The notes under the pieces: generated by a model | What the model was told of the DNA's origin: nothing | Seen by the model: the letters and a program-made list of their open reading frames with translations, nothing else | Databases searched by the model: none | Made by a program: the position numbers and the translations under genes | Source of the DNA: Desulfosporosinus sp. HMP52 | GTDB lineage: Bacteria > Bacillota > Desulfitobacteriia > Desulfitobacteriales > Desulfitobacteriaceae | Direction of reading: 5' to 3' | DNA: 63,839 bases | NCBI RefSeq assembly: GCF_000765145.1 | Contig: NZ_JMGA01000052.1 | Location: 1 to 63,839, forward strand | Shown: positions 34,805-44,342 of the stretch, piece after piece | Layout: the number at the start of each line of letters is the position of its first letter | Numbering within the stretch: position 1 is the stretch's first letter

Positions 34805-35887
34805 TTATTTGTAATATCTAAAATAAGCTGCACAAGTGCCTTCTGACGATACCATACAAGATCCAATGGGATTTTCCGGTGTACAAATTTGCTTAAAAAG
34901 AGAACACTGGGTTGGATTCATTTTCCCTTTTAGGATCTCGCCACATCGACATCCTGAGCTGCCATCATACTCTTCATAACTAATTTTAAAATGCTTAAGG
35001 GCATCAAACTCTTCAAAATCACGATTAAACTCCAAGCCACTTTTCGGAACCTTGCCGATTCCTCGCCAATTAGAATCAACAACATTAAAGGCTTTGTTCA
35101 TGTACTCTTTAGCTTCGGAATTGCCGGTAGTTCTTACGATTCGTTTATAGTCATTAGCAATGCTACAGTCCTTTTTGCTTATTAAATTTATTAAAGTATT
35201 TAATCCCTGAAGTATGTCTACGGGTTCAAAACCCGTCACTACTCCAGGAATATTAAAATCCTTGCTTAGAAATTCGTAAGGTTCAGTTCCAATAATTGCA
35301 CTAACATTTCCCGGTAATAAAAAGCCGTCCAAGTTCAGTTCTTTATCAGTTACCAGTGCTTCCATAACAGGGGGCACAATTTTATGGGCTGTAAAGAAAA
35401 AAAGATTGCTTAAGCCGTTTTTTCTTGCCTCCATAGCCGTTACCGCAGTCATCGGCGCGGTTGTTTCAAAGCCAACTGCCAAAAAAACAATCTTTTTCGC
35501 AGGATTGTCCGCAGCAAGGGTGAGGCAATCCATAGGGGAGTACACCAGTCTTATATCCGAGCCTTCCGCCTTTTTCTTAAGGAGCGAGCTTTTTCTGCCC
35601 GGAACTTTCATCATATCCCCAAAAGTTGCTATAATGACATCCTCTCGACTTGAAAGGTCTAAAGCAGTATCGATATAGCTCTGAGGAGTAACGCAAACAG
35701 GACAGCCCGGTCCCGATATTAACGTTACATTGGCTGGAAGAACGTCTCTAATACCATACCTAAAGATTGCCATAGTATGAGTGCCGCAGACTTCCATGAT
35801 ATTAATCTTATCCCGAGAAGAATTTTGCAGAGTTTCTACTAATAGTTTGGAATAGTCCCTCGATCTAAATTCATCGACAAACTTCAC
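34805..35887 (-). CDS. hypD: Hydrogenase maturation protein HypD
   Basis: 360 aa, GTG start overlapping the end of hypC by 17 nt. HypD is the 4Fe-4S scaffold that, with HypC, assembles Fe(CN)2CO. Signature motifs: MEVCGTHTMAIFRYG (about 31-45), SGPGCPVCVTP (about 57-67), VGFETTAP, and the C-terminal cluster GSSGCRCGEILKGKMNPTQC. Confidence 0.96.
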   Translation of the reverse strand: MKFVDEFRSRDYSKLLVETLQNSSRDKINIMEVCGTHTMAIFRYGIRDVLPANVTLISGPGCPVCVTPQSYIDTALDLSSREDVIIATFGDMMKVPGRKSSLLKKKAEGSDIRLVYSPMDCLTLAADNPAKKIVFLAVGFETTAPMTAVTAMEARKNGLSNLFFFTAHKIVPPVMEALVTDKELNLDGFLLPGNVSAIIGTEPYEFLSKDFNIPGVVTGFEPVDILQGLNTLINLISKKDCSIANDYKRIVRTTGNSEAKEYMNKAFNVVDSNWRGIGKVPKSGLEFNRDFEEFDALKHFKISYEEYDGSSGCRCGEILKGKMNPTQCSLFKQICTPENPIGSCMVSSEGTCAAYFRYYK

Positions 35888-36098
35888 TTTCGGATAACTC
35901 CTTTAATATATCAATAGTAATTTTTGCCTCTGCTTCATCAATCTTTTGAATAGCGCACCCTGCATGGGTAAGTACATAATCATCGACGGATACCTCCGGT
36001 ACTAGATGCAAAAAGACCTTTCTTTTGATACTTCCAACTTCGATAATCCCCATCTTCCCTTTAATGCTCAACACTCTTCCTGGAACGGCAAGACACAC
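35871..36098 (-). CDS. hypC: Hydrogenase maturation chaperone HypC
   Basis: 75 aa from the GTG at 36098 (GGGAGAG upstream), giving the expected N-terminus with Cys at position 2: (M)CLAVPGRVLSIKG. That Cys contacts the iron of the Fe(CN)2CO unit. The beta-barrel core and length fit HypC/HybG. A longer start at 36125 would bury the essential N-terminal Cys, so I reject it. Confidence 0.94.
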   Translation of the reverse strand: MCLAVPGRVLSIKGKMGIIEVGSIKRKVFLHLVPEVSVDDYVLTHAGCAIQKIDEAEAKITIDILKELSESEVCR

Positions 36099-36140
36099 AC
36101 TAATCTCTCCCTTTTTTGAGTCCATAAAAGTATATTCTAA

Positions 36141-36812
36141 TCAGGATTCATGCTTCATAAATTGTATTTGCTGACGTAACCATGTGCATAATACATCAAT
36201 ACCCTGGTCTTGGTCTCTAACACAGGACGTTTCGAAAATAGTGGCTAGGGCATTAAGAGAGTTAATGTCTTTGTAGAACTCAGCTTTATCGAAATTAGTC
36301 AGTTCTAATAAATCCATTTTGTTTAAAATAATTGCCCCACTGTTCTCAAACATTCGCGGATATTTCAATGGTTTGTCATTGCCTTCCGTGGTACTCAATA
36401 CCGTGATTTTTATGTCTTCACCCAGCTCAAAGGCCGCTGGGCAGACTAAATTGCCGACATTTTCTATCACAAGCAAATCCACATTATCCAGGTTTAAAGA
36501 ATCTAAGGCCCCTTTGATCATCTTTCCATCCAAATGACAAGCTCCCCCAGTGTTGATCTGAACCACCGGGACTCCTTGGGCCTCGATTCTTTCAGCGTCC
36601 TTCGTTGTGTACAAGTCCCCTTCAATAACTGCAATTCTGATTTTATCTTTAAGTTTTGTGATGATCTTTTCCAGCAGGGATGTCTTACCAGAACCTGGAG
36701 AACTCATCAGGTTAATAACATAGATCCCTTTTTCATTGAGCAACCGTTTGTTTTGAGAGGTTATCTCCTCATTGGTGTGGAGGATGTTTGCAACTACCTT
36801 TATCTCACTCAT
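36141..36812 (-). CDS. hypB: Hydrogenase nickel incorporation GTPase HypB
   Basis: 223 aa. P-loop SSPGSGKTSLLEKI (about 37-50), Switch region with EGDLYTTKDAERI, metal-site INTGGACHLDGKMI (about 86-99) and NKMDLLE base-recognition motif. It lacks the N-terminal His-rich nickel-storage stretch found in some HypB proteins. Works with HypA to insert nickel. 42 nt upstream of hypC, 3 nt after hypA. Confidence 0.96.
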   Translation of the reverse strand: MSEIKVVANILHTNEEITSQNKRLLNEKGIYVINLMSSPGSGKTSLLEKIITKLKDKIRIAVIEGDLYTTKDAERIEAQGVPVVQINTGGACHLDGKMIKGALDSLNLDNVDLLVIENVGNLVCPAAFELGEDIKITVLSTTEGNDKPLKYPRMFENSGAIILNKMDLLELTNFDKAEFYKDINSLNALATIFETSCVRDQDQGIDVLCTWLRQQIQFMKHES

Positions 36813-36815
36813 CGT

Positions 36816-37157
36816 TTAGTCTCCTTCAATGGTATTTATATTAAGCTCATATCCACGAATGATGTTAGTACAGAACTTGTTGCAACTGGGACATAGCTTA
36901 TTGAAGTGTTCAATCGGAAATTCAAGATTACAATCTTTACACTCACCTAGTGCACTTACTATTTCTATGTTCAATGTGGACTCTTCCAGCATCGTACCTT
37001 TAATACAACTGTCGAAAGCAAACTCTAAGGATTCAGGCATGACACCGGATAGCTCTCCTATTCTTAAAGAAAGGTTATTAATTTTTGTTAAATTATTCTC
37101 AAGGGCTTGCTTGGTGACTATGTCAATCACGCTTTGGATAATGGAAACTTCATGCAT
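36816..37157 (-). CDS. hypA: Hydrogenase nickel chaperone HypA
   Basis: 113 aa from ATG 37157, giving the invariant MHEVSI start whose His-2 binds nickel. The zinc site is CKDCNLEF...CPSCNKF (two CxxC pairs). Its start overlaps the protease stop by 8 nt. Confidence 0.96.
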   Translation of the reverse strand: MHEVSIIQSVIDIVTKQALENNLTKINNLSLRIGELSGVMPESLEFAFDSCIKGTMLEESTLNIEIVSALGECKDCNLEFPIEHFNKLCPSCNKFCTNIIRGYELNINTIEGD

Positions 37158-37644
37158 TAGGTTCACCTAATCCTACTTCTGCATCTAAGAGTAGCTCTTT
37201 CTTAATATTAGCAATCACTTCAGGGATTTTAGCTTTCATCAAATCTGTCATTTCTAAATCTACAGCGATTGTTTTCGGCTCTATACCAAAGATAACAACC
37301 TCAGGATATTGCCCCATCATATTGGCCATTTTCACAACATCCAAGATTTGAACATCATGAATAGAAAGGTTTTCTTTTTGATAATTCTTAATGTCTTCCG
37401 GTTTTATTTTATAGATTGTGCCTGGTTCTAAACCGGCTTTCAAACAATCAACCACAATAACCTTTCTATAATCCAAAAAGTAGCCAAGTGTATCTAAGGT
37501 GGAAGTACCTCCATCGACTAACTCAATTGTCGATGGAAGGATTTCACTTTTCAGTTGATTTACAACATGAACTCCCACGCCATCATCCTGCAGGAGAATG
37601 TTACCAATTCCGATAATGACCGTGTCCTTCATCTCTAAACTCAT
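37150..37644 (-). CDS. Hydrogenase maturation endopeptidase (HyaD/HupD family)
   Basis: 164 aa. IIGIGNILLQDDGVGVHVVN (about 10-29) carries the Glu/Asp nickel ligand position of the HyaD/HybD proteases, here Asp (QDDG); VDGGTSTLDTLGY and VVDCLKAGLEPG follow. It removes the C-terminal peptide of the large subunit after nickel is in place. It overlaps the large-subunit stop by 4 nt. Confidence 0.92.
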   Translation of the reverse strand: MSLEMKDTVIIGIGNILLQDDGVGVHVVNQLKSEILPSTIELVDGGTSTLDTLGYFLDYRKVIVVDCLKAGLEPGTIYKIKPEDIKNYQKENLSIHDVQILDVVKMANMMGQYPEVVIFGIEPKTIAVDLEMTDLMKAKIPEVIANIKKELLLDAEVGLGEPNA

Positions 37645-39053
37645 AGGGGTTGTACAACGAATTTAGACATTTCCATTCCCTCAGGAGACATCACATGAAC
37701 GGAACAACCTGTGCAGGGATCGAAGGAGTGAACGATTCTTAAAAGCTCCACCGGTTGAGCCGAATTTGCGACCTTAGTTCCAATTAAAGCCTTTTCCATC
37801 GGCCCTACAATGCCGGCATCATCCATAGGTGAAGCGTTCCAGCAAGTTGGAGTAACAATTTGGTATCTTGTGATTTTTGAACTTGCTACGGATAACCAGT
37901 GACCGAGTGCACCTCTGGGTGCTTCAGTTAACCCTATTCCAGAGCCGGAAACAGGAGTTCCTAAATTAGTAAACTGGTTTTGACCGACAACCAGTTGATT
38001 CAACCATGTTTGCATATTAATCGCAATTGTATTTGTTTCTGTGTGTCGCGCTAAGTGCCTGTCCATGACAGAAACACCGCGCCGATACTCTCCCGTAAGC
38101 CAAGTCCTAGCTATGCTACCCGCTTCATAAGCAGCTCCATTATATCTCGGTGCCTTTAACCAAGTGTAAGCTCCTGCTTTACCAAAGCTTGGAGTCGTGG
38201 TCTCGGAGGCCGGATTATAACCTGATGGTGAAGAGTACCAAGAATGTCCTACATATTCTTTGATATTTGTCTGTGTAAAGCTCCCGATGGTGCCATTAGT
38301 TACCGTTCCTGCCGGATATAGCTTATTCCCAGACGTATTGGTATCAAAGACCCCAAAGGATATTAGATTGCCATAGCCTTTGCCTACCGTATAATAGTCG
38401 CTATAAGTCGACGCTAATTTGTTGACGTCCGTTGCATACGTAGTTTGGATGAACGTAGTTATATCATTTAAATAATTACGGAAGTTTGTAATGTCTGTTG
38501 CGGAGGGGATTGCGGTAACTCCACCAGGAACTACGTTGCCGACATGGGGAAGCTTTCCACCAAAGATGGCTCCCATTTCATGGGCCTGTCTTCTGATGGA
38601 TAATGCTGCAACATAGTTATTAATTAAGGCTTGACTGTCAGTCGCATTAAATCTGAAATCCTGCGTATATCCAGGCGTCCACGGGTGCATTTGCGGGCCT
38701 TGAACATAGTCCATTAAAGCTAGTTGGTAAAAGTGCAAAACATTACTTGAGATGAAGTTAGCTCCCTGAATCAAGTTTCTTAATAATAAGCTCTGGAGAC
38801 TTGGCGTAAACCCTGCTGCTTTCTCCACGGCCTTTGAGGAAGCAATAGCGTGAGAAACTGGGCAAACTCCACAAATTCGTTGGGTAAGAAATGCAGCCTC
38901 CTTTGGATCCCTGCCGATCAGCATATTTTCAAAATCCCTATATAAGTTGCCCGTTGCTTGAGCAGCTGTTACAACATTATTGGCATCAAGAGTTACAGAC
39001 ACTTTTAAATGACCTTCAAGCCTAGTAATCGGATCTAATACGATTTTACTCAA
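37641..39053 (-). CDS. NiFe hydrogenase large (catalytic) subunit
   Basis: 470 aa. Nickel ligands are in RICGVCPVSH (about 59-68) and DPCTGCSVH (about 446-454). After that His follows VMSPEGMEMSKFVVQPL, the C-terminal peptide that the protease removes. It lacks a signal peptide and would be co-exported with the Tat-bearing small subunit. Insertions rich in Asn/Thr/Ser (about 215-290) suggest an extracytoplasmic surface. Group 1-type uptake hydrogenase is likely. Confidence 0.96.
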   Translation of the reverse strand: MSKIVLDPITRLEGHLKVSVTLDANNVVTAAQATGNLYRDFENMLIGRDPKEAAFLTQRICGVCPVSHAIASSKAVEKAAGFTPSLQSLLLRNLIQGANFISSNVLHFYQLALMDYVQGPQMHPWTPGYTQDFRFNATDSQALINNYVAALSIRRQAHEMGAIFGGKLPHVGNVVPGGVTAIPSATDITNFRNYLNDITTFIQTTYATDVNKLASTYSDYYTVGKGYGNLISFGVFDTNTSGNKLYPAGTVTNGTIGSFTQTNIKEYVGHSWYSSPSGYNPASETTTPSFGKAGAYTWLKAPRYNGAAYEAGSIARTWLTGEYRRGVSVMDRHLARHTETNTIAINMQTWLNQLVVGQNQFTNLGTPVSGSGIGLTEAPRGALGHWLSVASSKITRYQIVTPTCWNASPMDDAGIVGPMEKALIGTKVANSAQPVELLRIVHSFDPCTGCSVHVMSPEGMEMSKFVVQPL

Positions 39054-39085
39054 TTTATTTCTTCCCTTCCCTTTAGAAACTACTA

Positions 39086-39973
39086 TTATGCCTTTAATAG
39101 AGGATTGGATGGGAAATCAGGATTCGCACATCCTATGCAAGGATGGTTAACCCCAATGCACCATGCTTGTCCGTTATTCCACTTCATTGAAGGACATACA
39201 TTCTGACAACTGGGTCCTTTACAGCCTACATTTTTATAACAACCATATTGACCCAGTTGTTTTACAACAGGGGTTCCTTTTCGCGGACAATTACTATGGA
39301 TCTTTGAACCAAAATAGTTACTTGGTCGTTTATAACTATCCAGGGAAGGCATGCCAATGAGAATTAAATCTAGAAGTGTTTGAATAAGAACTGTTGGGTG
39401 GACCGGGCACCCAGGTAAATTAACCACCGGGTTTACAGTCTTTCCATTAAGTATAGAGGTGGCTGTTGCACAACCTGTTGTATTGACTCCTGCTGCCGAA
39501 ACTCCTCCAAAGGCAGCACAAGTTCCTGCAGCAACCACATATTTAGCCATCGGTCCATACTTCAAGACAGCTTGTTCCATGGTTAGGTGAGTACCGTTAA
39601 CTTCTCCAATGACACAATAGTTTCCATTGGCACCCGTTGGCACTGCACCTTCAATTACTAAAATAAACTGCCCCTTGTGTTGAGTTGCACTTTGGTCCAA
39701 GGTTTGCATCGCTAGGTCACCGGAAGCGGTCATCAGGGTGCTGTTATACTTCATATTGATTTTGTTTAAGAGCACATTATCAATAGTGGTAGGATTAGTT
39801 ACATTTAACGTCGATATTGTACAACCTGAACACCCTGATCCTTGAAGCCAAATAAGCGGTGGATCTGATTCAGCTGCGAGAACATTGGTAACACTGCCAA
39901 GACTGACTTCTATACCTAGGGCAACTGCTGCTGCGACGGACCATTTTAGAAATTCTCTTCTGCTGATTTGCAT
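39086..39973 (-). CDS. NiFe hydrogenase small subunit, Tat-exported
   Basis: 295 aa. The twin-arginine signal SRREFLKW and hydrophobic VAAAVALGIEV (about 4-22) direct export. Proximal-cluster Cys: LQGSGCSGCTIS (about 44-55), VAAGTCAAFGG and NLPGCPVHP. The C-terminal region has the medial and distal cluster ligands (HSNCPR, GCYKNVGCKGPSC, PCIGCANPDFP). There is no C-terminal membrane anchor and no cytochrome b gene follows, so it may be soluble or docked by a partner encoded elsewhere. First gene of the eight-gene operon; ribosome site AAGGAGGGACAGGAC. Confidence 0.95.
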   Translation of the reverse strand: MQISRREFLKWSVAAAVALGIEVSLGSVTNVLAAESDPPLIWLQGSGCSGCTISTLNVTNPTTIDNVLLNKINMKYNSTLMTASGDLAMQTLDQSATQHKGQFILVIEGAVPTGANGNYCVIGEVNGTHLTMEQAVLKYGPMAKYVVAAGTCAAFGGVSAAGVNTTGCATATSILNGKTVNPVVNLPGCPVHPTVLIQTLLDLILIGMPSLDSYKRPSNYFGSKIHSNCPRKGTPVVKQLGQYGCYKNVGCKGPSCQNVCPSMKWNNGQAWCIGVNHPCIGCANPDFPSNPLLKA

Positions 39974-40807
39974 TATGTCCTGTCCCTCCTTAATCTATGG
40001 AAACCTGTATGTCTACTTAATTTCTAAGTACAACTCAAGGCTGACGATGATAATCATTCTCTATAAATGGCCCAAAAATTGCTCCTACTTGTTCAGGAGC
40101 ACGACAGACCTTTCCAAAGCCAAGTTTTCTCTTTCACCTTCGCTTATAGGAATCTTGAGCAATTCAACTGGTTTTACGCCCACCATGGGAGCCAATTAGG
40201 TCCAAAAAGAATTAAATAGCATTCATAGTAAGGTTTTTGTGAAGTACATATCCCATTCAGTTGTTTAGATAGTTCCCTTGTCCTCTAATATTGAAATTCA
40301 CATACACCTTCCCCATCTTACGATTTAAACAGGACCCTTTGTTCTATATTATTAATAATATGTATTTTGATAACTTAATACTCTCTCTCTTTTTAAGGAT
40401 TCTAATTACTTAACTAAATGTTAAATTACTCCATTTACATCTCCTTCCTTTATATAACAACTGTGAACCAAGCCACTTCTGATAGAAAACTAGTTAATGT
40501 TCCTACTAATTAGTGCAATTGATATTCAATATCACCTATGCAAAGCGAATTTTAGCATTACTATTTAGTTTGGTCAATGGTAATTTTAAACTGTGGTGGT
40601 GATTGTCTTTTCTCATAAATATTAGCGAATTTCATGACCATTTTAGGGTTTTCCGTATGAAGGTTCCCAAAGGAATAGTTATACCTGATACTATGATTAA
40701 TGTCACATTGACTATTGTCAGCCGTCCATGATAAACTATTCGAAGTTGAAAACTCTTAAGTTCTATCAAATAGGTAATAAAGCTTAAGAATTGAAAAGGT
40801 GTGACCC
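39974..40807. other. Divergent intergenic region of hydrogenase operon and DUF2294 gene
   Basis: About 830 bp, AT-rich, no ORF with support. It must hold the hydrogenase promoter (minus) and the DUF2294 promoter (plus). No operator motif could be singled out. Confidence 0.5.
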
Positions 40808-41170
40808 ATGACTAAAGGACAAGTAGAAGCTAAAATCAGCGAAGTCATTAGCAAATTTGAAATAGAGCATATGGGTAGAGGTCCGGCCAGTATTCGAACC
40901 ATCATTTTTCAAGATCTAGTTATTGTCCGGGTCAAAGGTTTTCTGAGCAAAGCGGAGACTAACCTTGCCATTAACAAAGAAGGCGTCGACCTCATCAAAA
41001 AGCTCAGAGTTGCTCTTTTTGAGAATTCCCGGAAAAGCTTAGAAGAAGCCATCCACTCCATTCTCGATGTCAATGTCATTAGCACCTATTCCGATGTTAG
41101 TACTAGAACCGGCGAGAAACTTATTGGTATCGTGGTCGACCGGGATCTCGAGGAAATGTTCAAAAAATAG
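40808..41170 (+). CDS. DUF2294 family protein
   Basis: 120 aa. MTKGQVEAKISEVISKFEIE then HMGRGPASIRTIIFQDLVIV is the DUF2294 signature (GRGP near residue 25), and the end VSTRTGEKLIGIVVDRDLEE is also typical. Some members sit next to Na-translocating pumps or in bicarbonate-related operons; the role is unknown. Single gene with its own terminator. Confidence 0.85.
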   Translation: MTKGQVEAKISEVISKFEIEHMGRGPASIRTIIFQDLVIVRVKGFLSKAETNLAINKEGVDLIKKLRVALFENSRKSLEEAIHSILDVNVISTYSDVSTRTGEKLIGIVVDRDLEEMFKK

Positions 41171-41223
41171 TATTTATATTTTTGGAAGACACATTGAAAG
41201 GTCTTTTTGACCAGTCAATTTGT

Positions 41224-41276
41224 AAGCCAACAACATTTAACCCGTGTAAACGGCGTTTTGTTGTTGGCTTTTTTTA
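41224..41276 (+). terminator. Rho-independent terminator
   Basis: AAGCCAACAACA and TGTTGTTGGCTT perfect 12-bp stem, inner ACCCGTGTAAACGGC mini-structure, then TTTTTTT. It separates DUF2294 from purK. Confidence 0.85.
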
Positions 41277-41298
41277 TTTGCCAGAAGGAGGTTAACTC

Positions 41299-42483
41299 AT
41301 GTCTAAAAAAGATATTCCTCGACTAAGCCCACCTTCGCGAATCGGGATTGTGGGTGGAGGACAACTGGGACGAATGCTGACCCTAGAAGCCAAACGAATG
41401 GGTTACTACGTTACCGTTCTTGACCCGAAGCCCCAGTCCCCAGCAGGGCAAGTGGCTGATGCCCAGATCGTCGCCCCCTTTTCCGACGAAGCGGCACTAA
41501 GGGAACTTGCCAATCATTCCGACGTCCTGACTTATGAATTCGAGCACATCGACGCGAAGCACCTGATTAAGCTTGAAATGCAGAGCCACCGGATCTACCC
41601 GTCACCCCGCACACTCCAGCGCATTCAGAATAAATACGAGCAAAAAAAGCTGCTCGCCGAGCTTAGCGTGCCGGTACCCAAGTTTTATAAGATATATAGC
41701 TTTGATGCCTTAAAGGCAGCCTACCGTACCTTGAACGGTCAACTCGTTCTCAAATCGTGTACGGGGGGATATGACGGCAAAGGAAACCGGATTATCAAAG
41801 AACCCGGCCAACTAGAAAGCGCCTACGCAGCCTTTACCGGAATGGAGATGATGGCCGAGGCCCTCGTAAATTATTGCATGGAAGTCTCTATCGTGGTAGC
41901 GAGAAACCGTGACGGGCTAATCCATTATCCGATTGCGGAAAACATCCACAAGGAGAGCATCCTCATTAAATCCATCATCCCAGCCACATTGCCGGAACAA
42001 ACCTCAGAGCAAATCCGAAACATCACCAAGTGTATCATTGAAGCTCTAGATGACTACGGCGTTTTCTGCATCGAGTTTTTCGTGGATGCCCAATATAACG
42101 TCCTTGTCAATGAAATTGCCCCAAGACCTCATAACTCTGGTCACTACAGCATCGAAGGCTGCGTCACCTCCCAGTTCGAACAGTTGGTCAGGGTGATCAC
42201 CGGTATGCCCCTCGGTTCGGCTAAGCTGAAGTCCCCCAGCGTTATGTACAACATCCTCGGACAGGAGCGGGTGACCGGCGATTACCGTCTAGAGGGTGCC
42301 GAAGCCCTGATGGAACTGGAGGACAGCCATCTCCATTTGTACGGCAAACCCGATGCGGGCCATCTGCGTAAGCTTGGTCACATCACCGTGCTGGGAGAGA
42401 CCGTTGAAATGGCCGAGGCCAAAGCACGACAGGCCATCAGCCATATTACCATTGAAAAACCGAGGAGGAAAGCCTTATGCTAA
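41299..42483 (+). CDS. purK: N5-carboxyaminoimidazole ribonucleotide synthase PurK
   Basis: 394 aa, ATG behind a perfect GAAGGAGG. ATP-grasp enzyme that carboxylates AIR with bicarbonate in purine synthesis. [20 protein letters not shown] (about 12-31), [12 protein letters not shown] (about 154-165) and [20 protein letters not shown] (about 271-290) are family motifs. It overlaps purE by 7 nt. The purine genes are not with the rest of a pur operon here. Confidence 0.96.
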   Translation: MSKKDIPRLSPPSRIGIVGGGQLGRMLTLEAKRMGYYVTVLDPKPQSPAGQVADAQIVAPFSDEAALRELANHSDVLTYEFEHIDAKHLIKLEMQSHRIYPSPRTLQRIQNKYEQKKLLAELSVPVPKFYKIYSFDALKAAYRTLNGQLVLKSCTGGYDGKGNRIIKEPGQLESAYAAFTGMEMMAEALVNYCMEVSIVVARNRDGLIHYPIAENIHKESILIKSIIPATLPEQTSEQIRNITKCIIEALDDYGVFCIEFFVDAQYNVLVNEIAPRPHNSGHYSIEGCVTSQFEQLVRVITGMPLGSAKLKSPSVMYNILGQERVTGDYRLEGAEALMELEDSHLHLYGKPDAGHLRKLGHITVLGETVEMAEAKARQAISHITIEKPRRKALC

Positions 42484-43007
42484 ACCAGAAAATGAGCGAA
42501 CCCCCCCTGCCTTTAGTTGGCATCATCATGGGCAGCGAATCCGATTTGCCGGTGCTGAAACAAGCAGCCATCGTCTTAAAAGCCTGCGACATCCCTTTTG
42601 AAATAAAGGTCGTCTCCGCCCACCGGACGCCGGAGCGGATGATGGATTACGCCAAAAGCGCCATCCAGCGAGGCCTCGAAGTGATCATCGCCGGTGCGGG
42701 GGGTGCCGCCCATTTGCCAGGCATGGTCGCTTCCATGACATCTCTGCCGGTGATTGGGGTTCCCGTCCAGTTGAAAACCCTGGAAGGTCTAGATTCCTTA
42801 TTATCCATCGTCCAAATGCCAGGCGGCGTACCAGTGGCTACCATGGGTATCAACAATGCCAAAAACGCCGGTATCCTGGCTGCCCGCATCTTGGGAATCA
42901 AGTATCCTTGGTTCCGGGAAAACCTTGAGGGTTTTATAGCTAAGTCCTGGGAAAACATCCCCTATGACTTAACGGACAGATTGAACTTGAAGGAGGACAA
43001 CTTATGA
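42477..43007 (+). CDS. purE: N5-CAIR mutase PurE
   Basis: 176 aa. [20 protein letters not shown] (about 13-32), SAHRTPERM (about 47-55), [16 protein letters not shown] and [17 protein letters not shown] are the class I PurE signature. It converts N5-CAIR to CAIR. Both its start and its stop overlap neighbours (purK and the transporter), indicating coupled translation. Confidence 0.96.
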   Translation: MLNQKMSEPPLPLVGIIMGSESDLPVLKQAAIVLKACDIPFEIKVVSAHRTPERMMDYAKSAIQRGLEVIIAGAGGAAHLPGMVASMTSLPVIGVPVQLKTLEGLDSLLSIVQMPGGVPVATMGINNAKNAGILAARILGIKYPWFRENLEGFIAKSWENIPYDLTDRLNLKEDNL

Positions 43008-44281
43008 TTCAAACTACCGTTCAAAATAAAGCCTTCATCAGCGGCTGGCGCTGGGTTTACGTGGTGCTCGGTAATCTCGTGATGATGTGCCTGGGCACGG
43101 TGTATGCCTGGAGCGTCTTCCGGATCCCGGTGGAGAAGACCTTCGGGATCGGTGCCACTCAAAGCGGGCTGCCCTATATGGTCTCTCTGGCTTTCTATGC
43201 CCTGTTCATGATGATCTCCGGATATTTTTATAACCGTTACAGCCCGCGGGCCATCATGACCACGGGAGTCTTTCTCATCGCCCTTGGCTGGATACTCTCC
43301 GCCTACGCTCCGAATATCTATATCCTGACTCTGACCTACGGGGTACTCATCGGTGCGGGGGTTGGGATCGCTTATGGTGTACCGCTGGCTGTTGTTGCCA
43401 AATGGTTTCCGGACAAAAAAGGGCTTGCAGTTGGGCTTGTTCTGATCGGCTTCGGCCTTTCCCCCCTTATTACCGCACCTCTGGCCCGGATGTTCATTGA
43501 AATGTACGGCATTTCCTTTACGTTTATGATCTTGGGAATTGCCTTTGGCGTATTGCTCCCAGTTTTAACCCTCGCCTTCCGTTATCCCAAGGAAAGCGGC
43601 AGTGAGTCGAATTTGCTGCCGGATACAAAGGATCGGAAGCCTAAGGATATTCCCTCTGACCAAATGCTAAAAACCCGATCCTTCAAAGGACTGTATCTGA
43701 ATTTCCTGATCGGCGCCATGATTGGCCTCATGCTCATCGGTATGACGGGAAAGATCGGTATCGAGTACATGGGCCTCTCCTCTAGAAGTATCGCCTTTTG
43801 GATGTCTCTCTTCGCAATATTCAACGGTCTCGGACGCCCTGTCTTCGGTTGGCTCACCGATCGGCTTTCTTACCCCAAGGCCGCTACCCTCTCCTACTGT
43901 ATGATCGCCTTTGCCGCCTTGCTGATGCTCTTTGCCCGGGAAGGTCAACCCCTCCTGTTTGGCGTCGCCTTTTCGATCTTCTGGTTTAACCTCGGTGGTT
44001 GGCTGGCAATTGCCCCCACGTCGACCCTATCCCTTTTTGGTGCCCTTAACTACAGTCGTAACTACGGCATCGTTTTTACTGCCTACGGTATCGGAGCCAT
44101 TGCCGGGGTGCTGGGGTCCGGGTTTCTCCTTGACAGGCTCGGGAGCTATCAGGTTGTTTTCTATTTGGTACTGGCCCTTTGCTTAGCAGGAGCACTAATT
44201 GCCATTAAACAGGTTCCCTTATCAAACCGAAAACCTCAGTCCCCTGGAAAAGATTCACTAACTCTCTCGACAGGTAAGTAG
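43004..44281 (+). CDS. OFA-type MFS transporter
   Basis: 425 aa with about 12 membrane helices. The first loops carry [19 protein letters not shown], and [15 protein letters not shown]; the loop [20 protein letters not shown] is typical of the oxalate/formate antiporter (OFA) branch. Substrate unknown; given iorAB downstream, an aryl or acyl carboxylate is plausible (inference). Start overlaps purE stop (ATGA) and is led by GAAGGAGG. Confidence 0.88.
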   Translation: MIQTTVQNKAFISGWRWVYVVLGNLVMMCLGTVYAWSVFRIPVEKTFGIGATQSGLPYMVSLAFYALFMMISGYFYNRYSPRAIMTTGVFLIALGWILSAYAPNIYILTLTYGVLIGAGVGIAYGVPLAVVAKWFPDKKGLAVGLVLIGFGLSPLITAPLARMFIEMYGISFTFMILGIAFGVLLPVLTLAFRYPKESGSESNLLPDTKDRKPKDIPSDQMLKTRSFKGLYLNFLIGAMIGLMLIGMTGKIGIEYMGLSSRSIAFWMSLFAIFNGLGRPVFGWLTDRLSYPKAATLSYCMIAFAALLMLFAREGQPLLFGVAFSIFWFNLGGWLAIAPTSTLSLFGALNYSRNYGIVFTAYGIGAIAGVLGSGFLLDRLGSYQVVFYLVLALCLAGALIAIKQVPLSNRKPQSPGKDSLTLSTGK

Positions 44282-44342
44282 GCCATACTCTAAAACCCTT
44301 GAATCGCCCTTGCCTCAACGTGAATGAAAAGGAAGTGGAAAT

